55,079 nucleotides of DNA from NCBI RefSeq assembly GCF_015356865.1, contig NZ_JAAFZA010000049.1, positions 1 through 55,079 of the forward strand, in the 5' to 3' direction. Source of the stretch: Catenulispora pinisilvae. GTDB taxonomy: Bacteria; Actinomycetota; Actinomycetes; Streptomycetales; Catenulisporaceae. The notes below the pieces were generated by a model that was not told the origin of the DNA, did no database searches, and saw only the letters and a program-made list of their open reading frames with translations. Shown piece by piece: positions 18,152 to 30,002 of this stretch. Positions within the stretch are counted from its first letter, which is position 1; each line of letters opens with the position of its first letter. The position numbers were made by a program, and so were the translations under genes.

Positions 18152-20451
18152 GACGTCACCCCGACGGTGTAGGGGTTGGTGATGGTCTGGGTGATCGAGC
18201 CGCCGAGGCAGTCGGTGGCGGTGACCTTCAGCTGGACCGGACTGCCGGGGGCCGGGTTCGCCCAGTGCGCGGCGTAGGTGCCGTTGTCGCCGTGGGTCTG
18301 GACGTCCTGCCAGGTGGCGCCGTTGTCAAAGGACACTGACACCTGCGCGGAGGCGATGCGCGCCTGTGAACCGACGCCGCCGTAGGACAGGTGGCCGACG
18401 TGCAGCACCAGGTTCTGTGTCGGCGAGTGCGACGTGTTCGTGTTTGTCAGGGCCTTGAGCTGGTAGTTCAGGGTCAGCGCCGGCAGGATCTGGCAGGGCG
18501 CGCTCGGCGTGCCCGCCGTTGACGCCGGGAGGCAGGAGGTGCCGGACGGCAGCTTCATCCCCGGCTCGTCCTGGCCGGAGTAGGGGATGGTGACGTCGGT
18601 GTGAATCTTCGTGGACTGCGTGATGCCGGTGGCGCTGCGGTCGTAGTCGAACACCGTCCGCACGGTCGCCGGGCCCGCGGCGATGTTCTTCAGCAGGTAT
18701 CCGAGCTGGTCGGTGTCGGAGGAGACCAGCTGGCCGTTCCAGTACAGCTGCGCCGTGCCGGAAGCGCCATAGTCCAGGCCGGTGGTGTCCTTGTTGCTGT
18801 CACCGAGCATGCCGAGGGTCACGTTCATGTTCCCCGCGCCGACACATGCCTGGCAGCCGTACAGGTTCTGCGTCACAGCGGGGTGCCGGCCGAAGCTCGG
18901 GGCCTGCGGCGCGTGGGTCCAGGTGCGCGAGGCGGTCTGGCCGGCGTTGTACAGGACCGGGTCGTCCTCGAGGATCGTCGGCGCCGCGGAAGCCTGGCCG
19001 GCGACGGCGGGCAGGCTCATATTGCTGAACCAGCGCAGCCCGCCGGTGACGTATTCGGTGAGCGAGTCGCCCGGCACCGGCAGCGGCGCCATGTCCTGCG
19101 CACCACTGGGGGTCAGGAACGTGCTGTCCAGGGCCGGGGTGTTGGTCCCGTACGCGGGGTCGAGATCGAAGCTGTGCCGCAGGGTGGCCAGCGAGCTGTC
19201 AGCCGGGGCGTAGGCCTGGTTCGCAGAGATGTGATCCGCGATCACCCCGAGGTTGTACCGGTAGGGACTGGACGCCGTCGCGGGGCCGGCACCGATCCAG
19301 TTCACGTCATAGTCCAGCGTGCCGGTCGTGGGCTTGGCCTCAGGGCTGACGTAGGTGGTCGGTGGCCCGGCGGGGTCGCCGCCGAGATAAATGAATCCGG
19401 CCCCGGTGGCGACGCCGTTCGAGTCATGCCGGCGGATGCGGAATGACCCGCCGGCCATGGTCGACGGCTTCTGCGTGGTGAAGGTGACCTGGCTGGTCGC
19501 CGTACGATCGTCGACGGTGGCCGGCGGGACATCTCCGGTCGCCGGCACGGTGATGCCATCTTGCGTGACAAGGATGAACTTCGTGGTTTTGGTCTCAGGG
19601 TCGACGACGAAGTCGAGGCTCATCGCGGAGTAGTTCCCGGCTGGGACCGCGACCCGTATGACGCCCTGCCGGGAGAACACCGCCGCGTTGAACGTGCGGA
19701 AGTTGTCGGTGTTGAACAGGATCACCAGCGCGTTCGAGGGCGCGCCGGTGCTGTCCAGGGTGTTCAACTGCAGGATGTGCAGGGGGTAGTAGGGCTGGAC
19801 CGGCGTCGTGGCACCAAGGGCCGCCATCGATGTCAGGCCGCCGAAGACCGGCGCCGTCCCGGCCTGGTGGCCCGCGGCGAGGTCCGCCTTGATCGCGTCC
19901 CGCAGCGCTTGCGCGAAGGCCCGGCCTGAATCAGGGGTCAGATACCCGGTCGCGGACTGGCCGCTGACCGCGGTGAAGGTGACGCCGGCCGGCGCGGTCG
20001 GGGTGACGCCCGCGGCGAAGGTGAGCTGTACCGGGATGTGGGCACTCGGGTCCGGGGCGGCGGCCAGCTTGGTCACGTCGAACAGCGACAGGTCCAGCGC
20101 GCGCCCCACGTAGGGAGCAGCCTCGGAAGGGATGACGTAGCGGTCGCCGCCGACAGTGGCGGTCGCGAACGCGTCCGAGCCGCCGGGCGTCTGGTCGACG
20201 GTGAGCGGGGCGTTCACGCCGGTACCGACGGTGACCCGGTCACCGGTCGGCAGCACGACCGAGGCGGCGGGAGCGGGGATCGGCGTCACGGCGGGCACCG
20301 CCGCGGTGGCGGCGGCGGTACTGGAGCTGGCGGGGATGGTGGTACTGACGCCGGCTGGGGTGGTGGCCTGCGCGGCCGCCGGCACACCCAGCGCGACGGC
20401 CGTGAACAGTGCGGCTATCGTCGAGGTGGTTCGGGATCTGCGAGATGTCAC
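18148..20451 (-). CDS. Large secreted protein with S8-protease-like flanking domains but no catalytic domain
   Basis: The likely start is GTG 20451, with GGAGG 8 bases upstream (767 residues); an ATG at 20487 is less likely. A signal peptide (TSTIAALFTAVALGVPAAAQA) is followed by VVLPTGDRVTV...YVIPSEAAPYVGRALDLSLFDVTKLA, which resembles the N-terminal region of large actinobacterial S8 proteases. The expected D-T-G, H-G-T and G-T-S-M-A-x-P triad motifs are absent. The rest is beta-rich, with Ig-like repeats and one C-x-x-C (YGCQACVG). The C-terminus (SVSFDNGATWQDVQTH...VQLKVTATDCLGGS) resembles the S8 post-catalytic domain. Its ATGA overlap with the S53 gene suggests the two products act together outside the cell. 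Confidence 0.75.
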   Translation of the reverse strand: MTSRRSRTTSTIAALFTAVALGVPAAAQATTPAGVSTTIPASSSTAAATAAVPAVTPIPAPAASVVLPTGDRVTVGTGVNAPLTVDQTPGGSDAFATATVGGDRYVIPSEAAPYVGRALDLSLFDVTKLAAAPDPSAHIPVQLTFAAGVTPTAPAGVTFTAVSGQSATGYLTPDSGRAFAQALRDAIKADLAAGHQAGTAPVFGGLTSMAALGATTPVQPYYPLHILQLNTLDSTGAPSNALVILFNTDNFRTFNAAVFSRQGVIRVAVPAGNYSAMSLDFVVDPETKTTKFILVTQDGITVPATGDVPPATVDDRTATSQVTFTTQKPSTMAGGSFRIRRHDSNGVATGAGFIYLGGDPAGPPTTYVSPEAKPTTGTLDYDVNWIGAGPATASSPYRYNLGVIADHISANQAYAPADSSLATLRHSFDLDPAYGTNTPALDSTFLTPSGAQDMAPLPVPGDSLTEYVTGGLRWFSNMSLPAVAGQASAAPTILEDDPVLYNAGQTASRTWTHAPQAPSFGRHPAVTQNLYGCQACVGAGNMNVTLGMLGDSNKDTTGLDYGASGTAQLYWNGQLVSSDTDQLGYLLKNIAAGPATVRTVFDYDRSATGITQSTKIHTDVTIPYSGQDEPGMKLPSGTSCLPASTAGTPSAPCQILPALTLNYQLKALTNTNTSHSPTQNLVLHVGHLSYGGVGSQARIASAQVSVSFDNGATWQDVQTHGDNGTYAAHWANPAPGSPVQLKVTATDCLGGSITQTITNPYTVGVTS

Positions 20452-20485
20452 CTTGGATTCCTCCGTGGTGTAGCGGGATTGACGC

Positions 20486-20532
20486 ACGTCTCGCCCCGGC
20501 GCTGCGCGACAGCGCGCGCCGGGGCGAGACGT
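20486..20532 (-). terminator. Strong hairpin after the ECF sigma operon
   Basis: Perfect 17-base arms (ACGTCTCGCCCCGGCGC at 20486-20502 and its complement at 20516-20532) enclose a 13-base loop. It lies between the end of the sigma-partner gene and the start of the large secreted gene on the minus strand, so the two operons are probably transcribed separately. Confidence 0.8.
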
Positions 20533-20588
20533 GATGCATGCTTTCTACGTGGGCTTTTTCAGAGGGCGAACCCTGATAACGGAGGAGC

Positions 20589-21608
20589 TCAGTTCACGAC
20601 GTTGGTCGTCCAGTTCGCCGGGTCTGTCCCGAGCGAGGTGATCCGGTCCAGCAGTCCCTTCGCCCCGCCGATCGAGGCCAGGGGATCCGAGCCGTGCTGG
20701 TCGTCCTGGACACAGATGTGCAGGCCGTCAGAGTCCTCGCAGGTGCCGCCCTTCGGCTCGGCGCTGACGATGTGCGGGTTCGTCGCGGTCACCGACTTGC
20801 CCCCCGAGGCCGTGATGCTGAAGGAGGGGCTGGAATCGCCGGGCTTGTGGTAAGCCAGCACCACGTTGAACCCGTCCACCCCGATCGCCGCCGGGTCGTC
20901 CAGTTCGGCCGCCTCAAGGGTGAAGCCCTTGGGCAGGCCCTCGACGTGGATCGGCAGCGGCACCGCGGTGCCGTCGGCGGCCGCCGAGTCGGCGACCTTC
21001 AGCAGCGTCGCCTCCTGGTCGCCGGCGAGAATGCCGCCGAGCCGGAGCCAGGAACCGGACGCGGTCTGCCAGTCCACAGTCAGGCCGGCCGCGCCGACGT
21101 ACGGGTTCGTCACCAGATAAGCCCGCTGGCTTCCGGCCACGGTCACCGGCTTCCTCGTCACGCCGCTCGGCTCATACGGTTCCGTCGCCGAGGAACTCAG
21201 CACCAGCGCTGGCGCAGCGGTCGAGGTGTTCGAATACGACTGGCTGGTCTGCGCGGTGACGCCGTTGCCGTAGTCCCCGCTGTAGTGGGCCGTTGCCTGG
21301 AAGCCGGCCGGCAGCCAGCCGAACCGGGCCCCCTTGGTGAGCGGATCGGTGCCGGTGAAGCCGTGCCCGGCCGCCGCGCTCGTGGCCGTGGTGCCCGCCC
21401 CGGCCGGCGACGTGCCGCCGAGCCCGTTCACCACCAGCGCACAGGCCGCCACCACCGCGACGCCGCCGCCGATCGGCGCCAGCCGTGAGGCCAGCACGCG
21501 GCGCCGGCCGTCCTCGCGGGCCCGGCCGAGGTCGAAGGTGCTCACGGGGGCATCGGCGTACTCGGCCGCCACGTGGTCTTCCAGCACGGTCTTCAAGTCG
21601 TGGGTCAT
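20589..21608 (-). CDS. Membrane-anchored extracytoplasmic protein, partner of the ECF sigma factor
   Basis: A 339-residue protein coupled to the sigma gene by an ATGA overlap, with GGAGG before its ATG. The first 40 residues are cytosolic and charged (LEDHVAAEYADAPVSTFDLGRAREDGRRR), followed by one transmembrane helix (IGGGVAVVAACALVV, about 47-61) and a 270-residue external domain with two cysteines near the C-terminus. This is the layout of proteins encoded after SigE-group ECF genes in actinomycetes; it may hold the sigma factor at the membrane, but no ZAS zinc motif is present. The function is inferred from context. Confidence 0.75.
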   Translation of the reverse strand: MTHDLKTVLEDHVAAEYADAPVSTFDLGRAREDGRRRVLASRLAPIGGGVAVVAACALVVNGLGGTSPAGAGTTATSAAAGHGFTGTDPLTKGARFGWLPAGFQATAHYSGDYGNGVTAQTSQSYSNTSTAAPALVLSSSATEPYEPSGVTRKPVTVAGSQRAYLVTNPYVGAAGLTVDWQTASGSWLRLGGILAGDQEATLLKVADSAAADGTAVPLPIHVEGLPKGFTLEAAELDDPAAIGVDGFNVVLAYHKPGDSSPSFSITASGGKSVTATNPHIVSAEPKGGTCEDSDGLHICVQDDQHGSDPLASIGGAKGLLDRITSLGTDPANWTTNVVN

Positions 21609-22141
21609 CGGGTTACCTCCATATCAGGGATCAGATTCGGCTCGAGAAGGTTGCGCAGGTTGGCCAGGGCGCGCGCAGACTGACTCTTCACGGTGCCAGC
21701 CGAGCAGCCCATCGCCTCGGCGGTCTGCTCGACGGACAGGTCGCAGTAGAAGCGCAGCACCACGGTCACGCGCTGCCGCAGCGACAACCGGGCCAGCGCC
21801 GTCTTCACCACCAGCCCCAGTTCCAGGTCGACGGTCGCGGCCGGATCCGGCTCCGGATCGGCGGCGCTCCCGCCCCCGAATCGGTACAGCATCGTCCACT
21901 TCGCCCACCCGGACCGCTGTTCGGCCAGGAAGGTGTTGACCAGTATCCGACGGGCGTAACCGTCGACGTTGTCGAACCGGCGGGCCCGGTGCCACTGCGT
22001 GTAGAGCTTGGTGACCGCGCTCTGCATCAGGTCGTCAGCGCGGTGCCAGTCTCCACACAGCAGGAAGGCGACCCGCCGCAGCCAGGCTTGGCGCGCGCTG
22101 ACATATTCGGTGAACTCGGCGTCGCGGTCGGGCTTCGCCAT
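21605..22141 (-). CDS. SigE-family ECF RNA polymerase sigma factor
   Basis: A 178-residue ECF sigma factor. The ATG at 22141 is chosen because GAGGGGAAG precedes it; the open frame upstream is not coding-like. Region 2 is seen in EFTEYVSARQAWLRRVAFLLCGDWHRADDLMQSAVTKLYTQW, and region 4 in ALARLSLRQRVTVVLRFYCDLSVEQTAEAMGCSAGTVKSQSARALANLR, the typical SigE-group wording. Its gene is first in a two-gene unit with a membrane protein. Its regulon is unknown; the downstream secreted protease pair is a candidate. Confidence 0.92.
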   Translation of the reverse strand: MAKPDRDAEFTEYVSARQAWLRRVAFLLCGDWHRADDLMQSAVTKLYTQWHRARRFDNVDGYARRILVNTFLAEQRSGWAKWTMLYRFGGGSAADPEPDPAATVDLELGLVVKTALARLSLRQRVTVVLRFYCDLSVEQTAEAMGCSAGTVKSQSARALANLRNLLEPNLIPDMEVTR

Positions 22142-22589
22142 AGGCTTCCCCTCTTGGTCGGTGTGTCCGGACTCCCACCTAATGCATCCGGCCCCCCATT
22201 GGGTTGTCGGTAGCTCAGCATTTCTTCGGGCGGTTTCGTCGGTCCTGACTGAACCACTAAGTCGTCGGTGTATGACATGGGGCGATGCCCAGCAGCCAGG
22301 GCCGCAGGCTGGCTTCGCCACCGGCCCGGATCCAGGCTCGGAGTTCGTCCATGCCGTGACCTGTCGATTCGGCCCGGAGCGGTTTCCGTGATGCGCATCG
22401 CACCCGAGGCGCTGGTTCGCATTCTGGAGACCGTCTAGATCAGTGGGCGCTCGACGACCGGAATCAGTACGCGCCTTCAGGGGTGAGACCGAACAGGTGT
22501 CGGCCGGCCATGGCTCATGATGCTGTGGGGCTCGGAAATACGAATCTGGGGTTGACCTGTGGTTCTGTGGTGCGGAGGGCGAGGTGCGG
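22142..22589. other. Gap without recognisable genes
   Basis: This holds the promoter region of the ECF operon (minus strand) and no reading frame with convincing codon use. A short plus-strand frame around 22380-22437 (ending RIAPEALVRILETV) may be debris. No confident -35/-10 pair was identified. Confidence 0.5.
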
Positions 22590-22788
22590 TCAAGCGGCGA
22601 TCTGGTATTCGTGGGTGAGTCCGCCGAGGATGGCCTTGCGGCGGATCCGGTAGTCCGCGAGGTTGACCGGCGCTGGCGGCCCGGCCTCGGCCTGCACCGG
22701 CGTCAACTGGCCGAGCCCGGGGTGCGGCCTGGCCTGGTTCCGGTGGACCAGGTAGGTGGTCAAGGTCCGGCGCAGGTGCTCTTCGTTG
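22590..22788 (-). pseudogene. IS481-type transposase C-terminal remnant
   Basis: The minus strand reads EHLRRTLTTYLVHRN, then RPHPGLGQLTP, then NLADYRIRRKAILGGLTHEYQIAA and a stop at 22590-22592. This is the conserved end of IS481-like integrase-core transposases. The catalytic core is missing and the sequence runs into a recombinase fragment. Confidence 0.75.
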
Positions 22789-22791
22789 ACG

Positions 22792-22903
22792 ATTCCAGGA
22801 TGAGTTCGTGCTCGAATCCTGCGAACGCGCCCATGACCGACAGCAGGAGCGTCGCCATCGGGGAGCCCTCGCAGGTGAGCGCGAGGCTTTCCTTCACGAG
22901 CCG
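22792..22903 (-). pseudogene. Serine recombinase (resolvase) remnant
   Basis: The minus-strand frame contains LALTCEGSPMATLLLSVMGAFAGFEHELI, matching the LTFTGExSPMATLLLSVMGAFAEFER block of Tn3-type resolvases/invertases, where it forms the end of the catalytic domain and the E helix. The catalytic Ser region and the DNA-binding HTH are absent. It probably marks the remains of a Tn3-like transposon. Confidence 0.65.
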
Positions 22904-22934
22904 CGGGGCCGATGCTGCGGCGACTAAGGGATGA

Positions 22935-26299
<3,365 letters not shown>

Positions 26300-26306
26300 T
26301 CTGGGA

Positions 26307-26338
26307 GTCCGGGCCGGCCCGCGCGGGCCGGCCCGGAC
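26307..26338 (+). terminator. Perfect 32-base palindrome after katG
   Basis: The sequence from GTCCGGGC at 26307 to GCCCGGAC at 26338 is a perfect palindrome of G and C with no loop bases. It lies 8 bases beyond the katG stop and would form a very stable stem in RNA, consistent with a terminator without a U-tract. Confidence 0.75.
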
Positions 26339-26507
26339 GGCGTAGCAGAAACCTCGACGGCATCCCCACGATGGTGGCCCCCGCAGCATGACAACAACCA
26401 GCCCGGTGATTTGAGCGTTCGCCGGACTGGTGGGACGTCGAGAGGTTTCGTCAGCGGTGAGCTGCCGGACCTGCTGACTGCGGCACCACTCCACAGGACG
26501 TGACCTT

Positions 26508-26660
26508 GTGGGTGCCGGCTATCTGGCTCTGGCAAGATTGCTCGGCCTGCCTGTCGAGTTACGGGGCAAGCTGGAGCCGCTGCGCGCGAAGCTGACGAAG
26601 GTCGCCGACCGCGGCCGGCTGCGCAAACTCGCCGACGGGCGGTTCACAACCGCGTTCTGA
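26508..26660 (+). CDS. Short unknown reading frame
   Basis: GTG 26508 opens a 50-codon frame (GAGYLALARLLGLPVELRGK, then LEPLRAKLTKVADRGRLRKLADGRF) with GC-rich third positions and a basic, helical character. It may be a small protein or the remnant of a larger gene, perhaps a transposase N-terminus. No family was recognised and no clear ribosome binding site is seen. Confidence 0.25.
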   Translation: MGAGYLALARLLGLPVELRGKLEPLRAKLTKVADRGRLRKLADGRFTTAF

Positions 26661-26744
26661 GGGCGGCCGGGGGCATCCGTTACCGTCACGGGACCAACCA
26701 CGGGCCCTGAGAAACCATCGTTGATCTGCGCGGGAGTCGTGGAT

Positions 26745-27180
26745 GCCAGCCATCGGCCAGGCCGGGGTGGCGCCCTTCTCCAGCGGCACGTTGGCCTCCA
26801 CGATGTCGACCCTGGTGCCGTCGGAGCGGTACCAGGCGACGTAGGGCAGCTTCAGCTCCGGTTCGGCGGGATCGGCCGGGTCCTGGACCACCAGGTGTGA
26901 GCCGTCGGGCAGGTCCGTGACGGTGACGTGCGGCACCGAGCCCGTCAAGCCCGACTCGGCCCAGGGGGTGCGGGTGACATCCACCTCGACGTTGCCGACG
27001 CCGGCGCTGTAGCCGATCTTCAGCCTGGCGTACGTACCGGTCCCATGGTCCGCCGAGGCGATGGTGCCGCCGATACCGTCGAGCGGAGAATTCGTTCCGG
27101 CCTTGGCCAGGACGTCCTCGTTGGTGATGCCGTACGGCGCGAGCCCCTGCTCCAGCCACTTCACCATGTCCTGGCCGATT
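26745..27180 (-). pseudogene. Fragment of a secreted-domain protein
   Basis: The minus strand codes for a domain beginning DMVKWLEQGLAPYGITNEDVLAKAG and ending DIVEANVPLEKGATPAWPM. Good codon bias and beta-strand-rich sequence resemble the external C-terminal domains of ECF-partner membrane proteins. The 5' part is replaced at about 27180 by an IS630-type transposase fragment on the other strand, and the 3' part seems truncated. It has no start, so it is a gene remnant. Confidence 0.55.
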
Positions 27181-27450
27181 CGCGTCGTGCTGGACAACGG
27201 CTCGGCGCACACCGCCAAGAAGACCAAGGCGTGGCTGGCGGGGCACCCGCGCCGGCACGTCCATTGGACCCCGCCACATGCATCCTGGCTCAACCAGATC
27301 GAGCTGTACTTCTCCGCCCCGGCCAAAAGCGTCATCCGTTACGGCGACTTCAGCAGCCGCGACGACCTCATCAGCAAGATCGAAAGCTACATCCTCGGCA
27401 AGAACGAAACCGCCAAGCCCTACCGCTGGACCTGCGACGGCACCCGCTGA
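27180..27450 (+). pseudogene. IS630-type transposase C-terminal remnant
   Basis: The plus strand reads RVVLDNGSAHTAKKTKAWL, then WTPPHASWLNQIELYFS, then ISKIESYILGKNETAKPYRWT. These are the second Asp (LDN) and the Glu (NQIE) of the IS630/Tc1-mariner DDE triad and the family's terminal motif. A single missing base near 27443 changes the expected end TPLKAA to a premature TGA. The N-terminal half, with the first catalytic Asp, is absent. Confidence 0.8.
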
Positions 27451-27530
27451 AGGCCGCGTGAGCACGCAAGGATGTATCCACACCGGCCGACATCCGCGCC
27501 GGCGTTTCATGAACATTCATGTCGCATGGT

Positions 27531-28430
27531 CTAGTTCTCGGCCGACTGCTGCGTCGCTCGCCACTGCGCCCCCGCGCGTTGGACGCGATCCCACAGAGCA
27601 GCGCGGTCGGCGTCGTCGATGGCCGAGAGGTCCAGATGGAACACGTCCGTTGCGATCTTGAACAGCTCCTCAGCGGACTCCAGGATGCGTGTCGTGCGCC
27701 GTCCGGCCCCCTCATCGCGCGTGAACTCGTCATCCAGCACGAACTCGGCGCAGCCCGCGTCGCGGCGGAAGAGCTCGAACCACCTGACGTAGGGAGACTG
27801 CGGCGACGTCGACAACTCGGTGTGGCAGCTCCTGAAGTCCTCCCACGTGGCCGGTGCCAGCGTGAAGTCCATACTGTGGAAGGTCGTCTGCGCCGGATCG
27901 GTGTGGAACCGCCAGGCGCCCGGGCCGATCTCCGGCAGCGGCCGCAGCTCGAAGGCGAAGGGGCCCTGGACGTGGACGCCCTCCCGGAGCGGGATAGGCT
28001 CGTGGTGCGAGTTGGCCAGGCCGACGTCGACCGACCAGCGTTCGCCGTCGATCACGACGGTGAGGGCCATGTGCGTGTCGTATTCGTCGGCGGTCGCTTT
28101 GGCGGTCGCGACGGAGCCGTTTATCTGGCCGCGGTGCATGGTGACGTCGTACCCGAGGACGGCCAGCAGCTCGCAGAAGGCGTTGTTCAGGTTGAAGCAG
28201 TAGCCGCCCCGGCCGGCCAGGATGCGGGCTATGGACTCGGCCGGGTCGATGCCCTGCGGGTGTCCGAGCTGGATGTCGAAGTTCTCGAAGGCGATGAGCT
28301 CGACGTGTGCGCGGTGAAGCCTGCGCAGGGTGTCAAGCGACGGGGCACCGAGGGACTGCGGGTCGTCGACGCCGAGCCTGGCCAGGTAGGGCGCGGTCCA
28401 GGCGGGATGATCGTTCGTCTTCGAGGTCAT
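27531..28430 (-). CDS. nat: Arylamine N-acetyltransferase
   Basis: A cytosolic acetyl-CoA-dependent N-acetyltransferase (299 residues) acting on arylamines, hydrazines or aromatic biosynthetic intermediates. The catalytic triad is Cys78 (RGGYCFNLN), His120 (DTHMALTV) and Asp135 (WSVDVGLAN), with the family's N-terminal PYLARLGV helix. The usual RGGYCFE motif has Asn after Phe. The length fits the family. It is a single minus-strand gene; neighbours are IS debris and do not suggest a pathway. Confidence 0.94.
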   Translation of the reverse strand: MTSKTNDHPAWTAPYLARLGVDDPQSLGAPSLDTLRRLHRAHVELIAFENFDIQLGHPQGIDPAESIARILAGRGGYCFNLNNAFCELLAVLGYDVTMHRGQINGSVATAKATADEYDTHMALTVVIDGERWSVDVGLANSHHEPIPLREGVHVQGPFAFELRPLPEIGPGAWRFHTDPAQTTFHSMDFTLAPATWEDFRSCHTELSTSPQSPYVRWFELFRRDAGCAEFVLDDEFTRDEGAGRRTTRILESAEELFKIATDVFHLDLSAIDDADRAALWDRVQRAGAQWRATQQSAEN

Positions 28431-28656
28431 GGCTCCGAACGCTAATGCAGCGCCGCGAAATCCGCTCAGCGATTAACGCGGCGTCGCATTAGGGCCAAAG
28501 CAAGATGGCTCGGGCTCCTCGGCGGTGACGTCGCCGCAGCCCTGCTGCTCGCAGGCGTCGACTCCGCGCTGGAGTCCGGTGAGCTGGTCCTGACGAAGCT
28601 CGACGTCGCCTTCCCGCCGGTCGAGTAGCTCCTCGCTCGCGCGTTCATTTCGACCC
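28431..28656. other. Gap with a short coding remnant
   Basis: Between the NAT gene and the hairpin at 28657, the plus strand carries a short coding-like stretch (about 28500-28628: LLGGDVAAALLLAGVDSALESG, ending LDVAFPPVE and a TAG). It lacks a start and a ribosome binding site and may be the end of a lost small gene. Confidence 0.35.
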
Positions 28657-28702
28657 CGAAGGCCGTGACGGCCGGCAGCACGCCGAGTCGTCACGGCCTT
28701 CG
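28657..28702 (+). terminator. Perfect 14-base inverted repeat
   Basis: The arms CGAAGGCCGTGACG (28657-28670) and CGTCACGGCCTTCG (28689-28702) enclose an 18-base loop. It lies 28 bases after the stop of the small plus-strand remnant and fits a terminator for that lost gene, though the large loop also allows a protein-binding palindrome. No gene is recognised from 28703 to 28939. Confidence 0.55.
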
Positions 28703-28939
28703 TCGTTCCCGGAACCTCCAAGATGGAGGCGGCCGATGACTCGCGTCCCGGCATCCACAGTCACCGACGACGACCATCTGACAGTTCCGAGCTCAATGGT
28801 TCTGGTCGCACGCCTCGGAGGTACGGCCGCTCTGCTGGCGGCGGCAGCGATCTCCGCCATCCGGACACCCCGCCTGACCGGAGCGGACGAGGTTCTCGGC
28901 AAGGACAACCATGAACAGTCCCGCGCGTCCGCGAACTCG

Positions 28940-29874
28940 TCAGTCCGCGCTGACCAGCAGCGTCGCACCCTGCCGGCTTTGCTGGTACAGCACGTTGCGT
29001 CCCTCGCGGACCCGCGTGGCCAGCCCTGAGCGGTGCAGGATGCCGAGGTGGTAGGCGACGGTGCTCTCGGCCAGGCAGTGGCGGCGCGCCAGTTCCCGCG
29101 TTGTGCGCGGGCGGTTCAGGTCCTTGAGTAGCACGGTGCGGGTGGCACCGATCAGCGCGTTGGCCGCGGAGGCGGCGGCGCGAGCGGCGCCTCCGTCGTC
29201 GTTGACGGCCGGGTACAGGAGGTACGGCGGCTGGGGCGATTGCGGTTCGAGGCCGGGCGGAATGCCGCCGCCGGCCATGACCACGTGGAACGCGATCGGG
29301 GTCAGGACCACGCCGGACGGGGCGGTCATCGAACCCTGTGGCCCCCGGACGAGGATGAGCGCGTCACCGTCCCAGACCATGCACCAATGCAGGTCCGCGG
29401 GCACGCAGCCGACGCCTCGGCGGGACGCGTCGCGCGCGCGGCGTGCGATGTCTGATTCGAGGCGTCCTCGGAGCTTCGGCCACTCGGGGGCGAGGGTGGC
29501 CCGGAAGAAGTCGGCCAGCTCGGCGGCCAGGCGCGCCGCCGGCGGCCGTGGTCGCCAGCACGTCGAGTTCGGCCCGCACGCGCCCGGCCGACGTGGTGGC
29601 GACCTGGTGCAGGTCGGCGTCCAGGTCCTCGTCGCAGCCGGCCGGAACCGGCGTCAGGAAGTCCGGCAGGTAGGGCCGGCGCTGGTTGAAGCACGCCTGG
29701 AGCAGCTCAAGCCGCCGCTCGCGCAGCACGCTGCGGGCTTTCGCCCCGATCCGCGGGCCGTCGCGGCGCGTCGCCCTCGGCCGCCAGCATCAACGCGTCC
29801 CACGCCACGGCCAGCGGCGAGAGCGCGAACCGCACCCGGCCCAGCGCGGCGGCGTCGACCTCGATGCGCAGCAT
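28940..29874 (-). pseudogene. ArsR-type regulator with DUF5937-like domain, frameshifted
   Basis: A regulator of about 310 residues lies in three minus-strand frames. It starts at ATG 29874 (LRIEVDAAALGRVRFALSPLAVAWDALML), shifts near 29765 to GAKARSVLRERRLELLQACF...PYLPDFLTPVPAG, then near 29545 to a third frame ending in the winged HTH: RTTRELARRHCLAESTVAYHLGILHRSGLATRVREGRNVLYQ. The start, sensor-like middle and C-terminal HTH match the ArsR subgroup with an N-terminal DUF5937-type domain. Two frameshifts break it; the C-terminal 154-residue part could still be translated from an internal start. Confidence 0.7.
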
Positions 29875-30002
29875 GGAATCCCCCGCCTCACGATGCGATG
29901 CCGCCCGGACCGGCGAAGATCGGAGTTCGCGGTGCCAGCGCAGCAGCGTTCGGACCAAACACTCCCCCACCTGCACGGACGAAAATCTCGATGCCTACAG
30001 GG

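Noticed and set aside
16763-18172. Plus-strand open frame of 469 codons opposite the S53 peptidase
   Set aside because: Shadow frame of low-complexity Gly/Val/Arg composition; the S53 catalytic residues are on the minus strand.
26519-26701. Minus-strand 60-codon frame after katG
   Set aside because: Poor codon bias compared with the overlapping plus-strand 50-codon frame, and no ribosome binding site.
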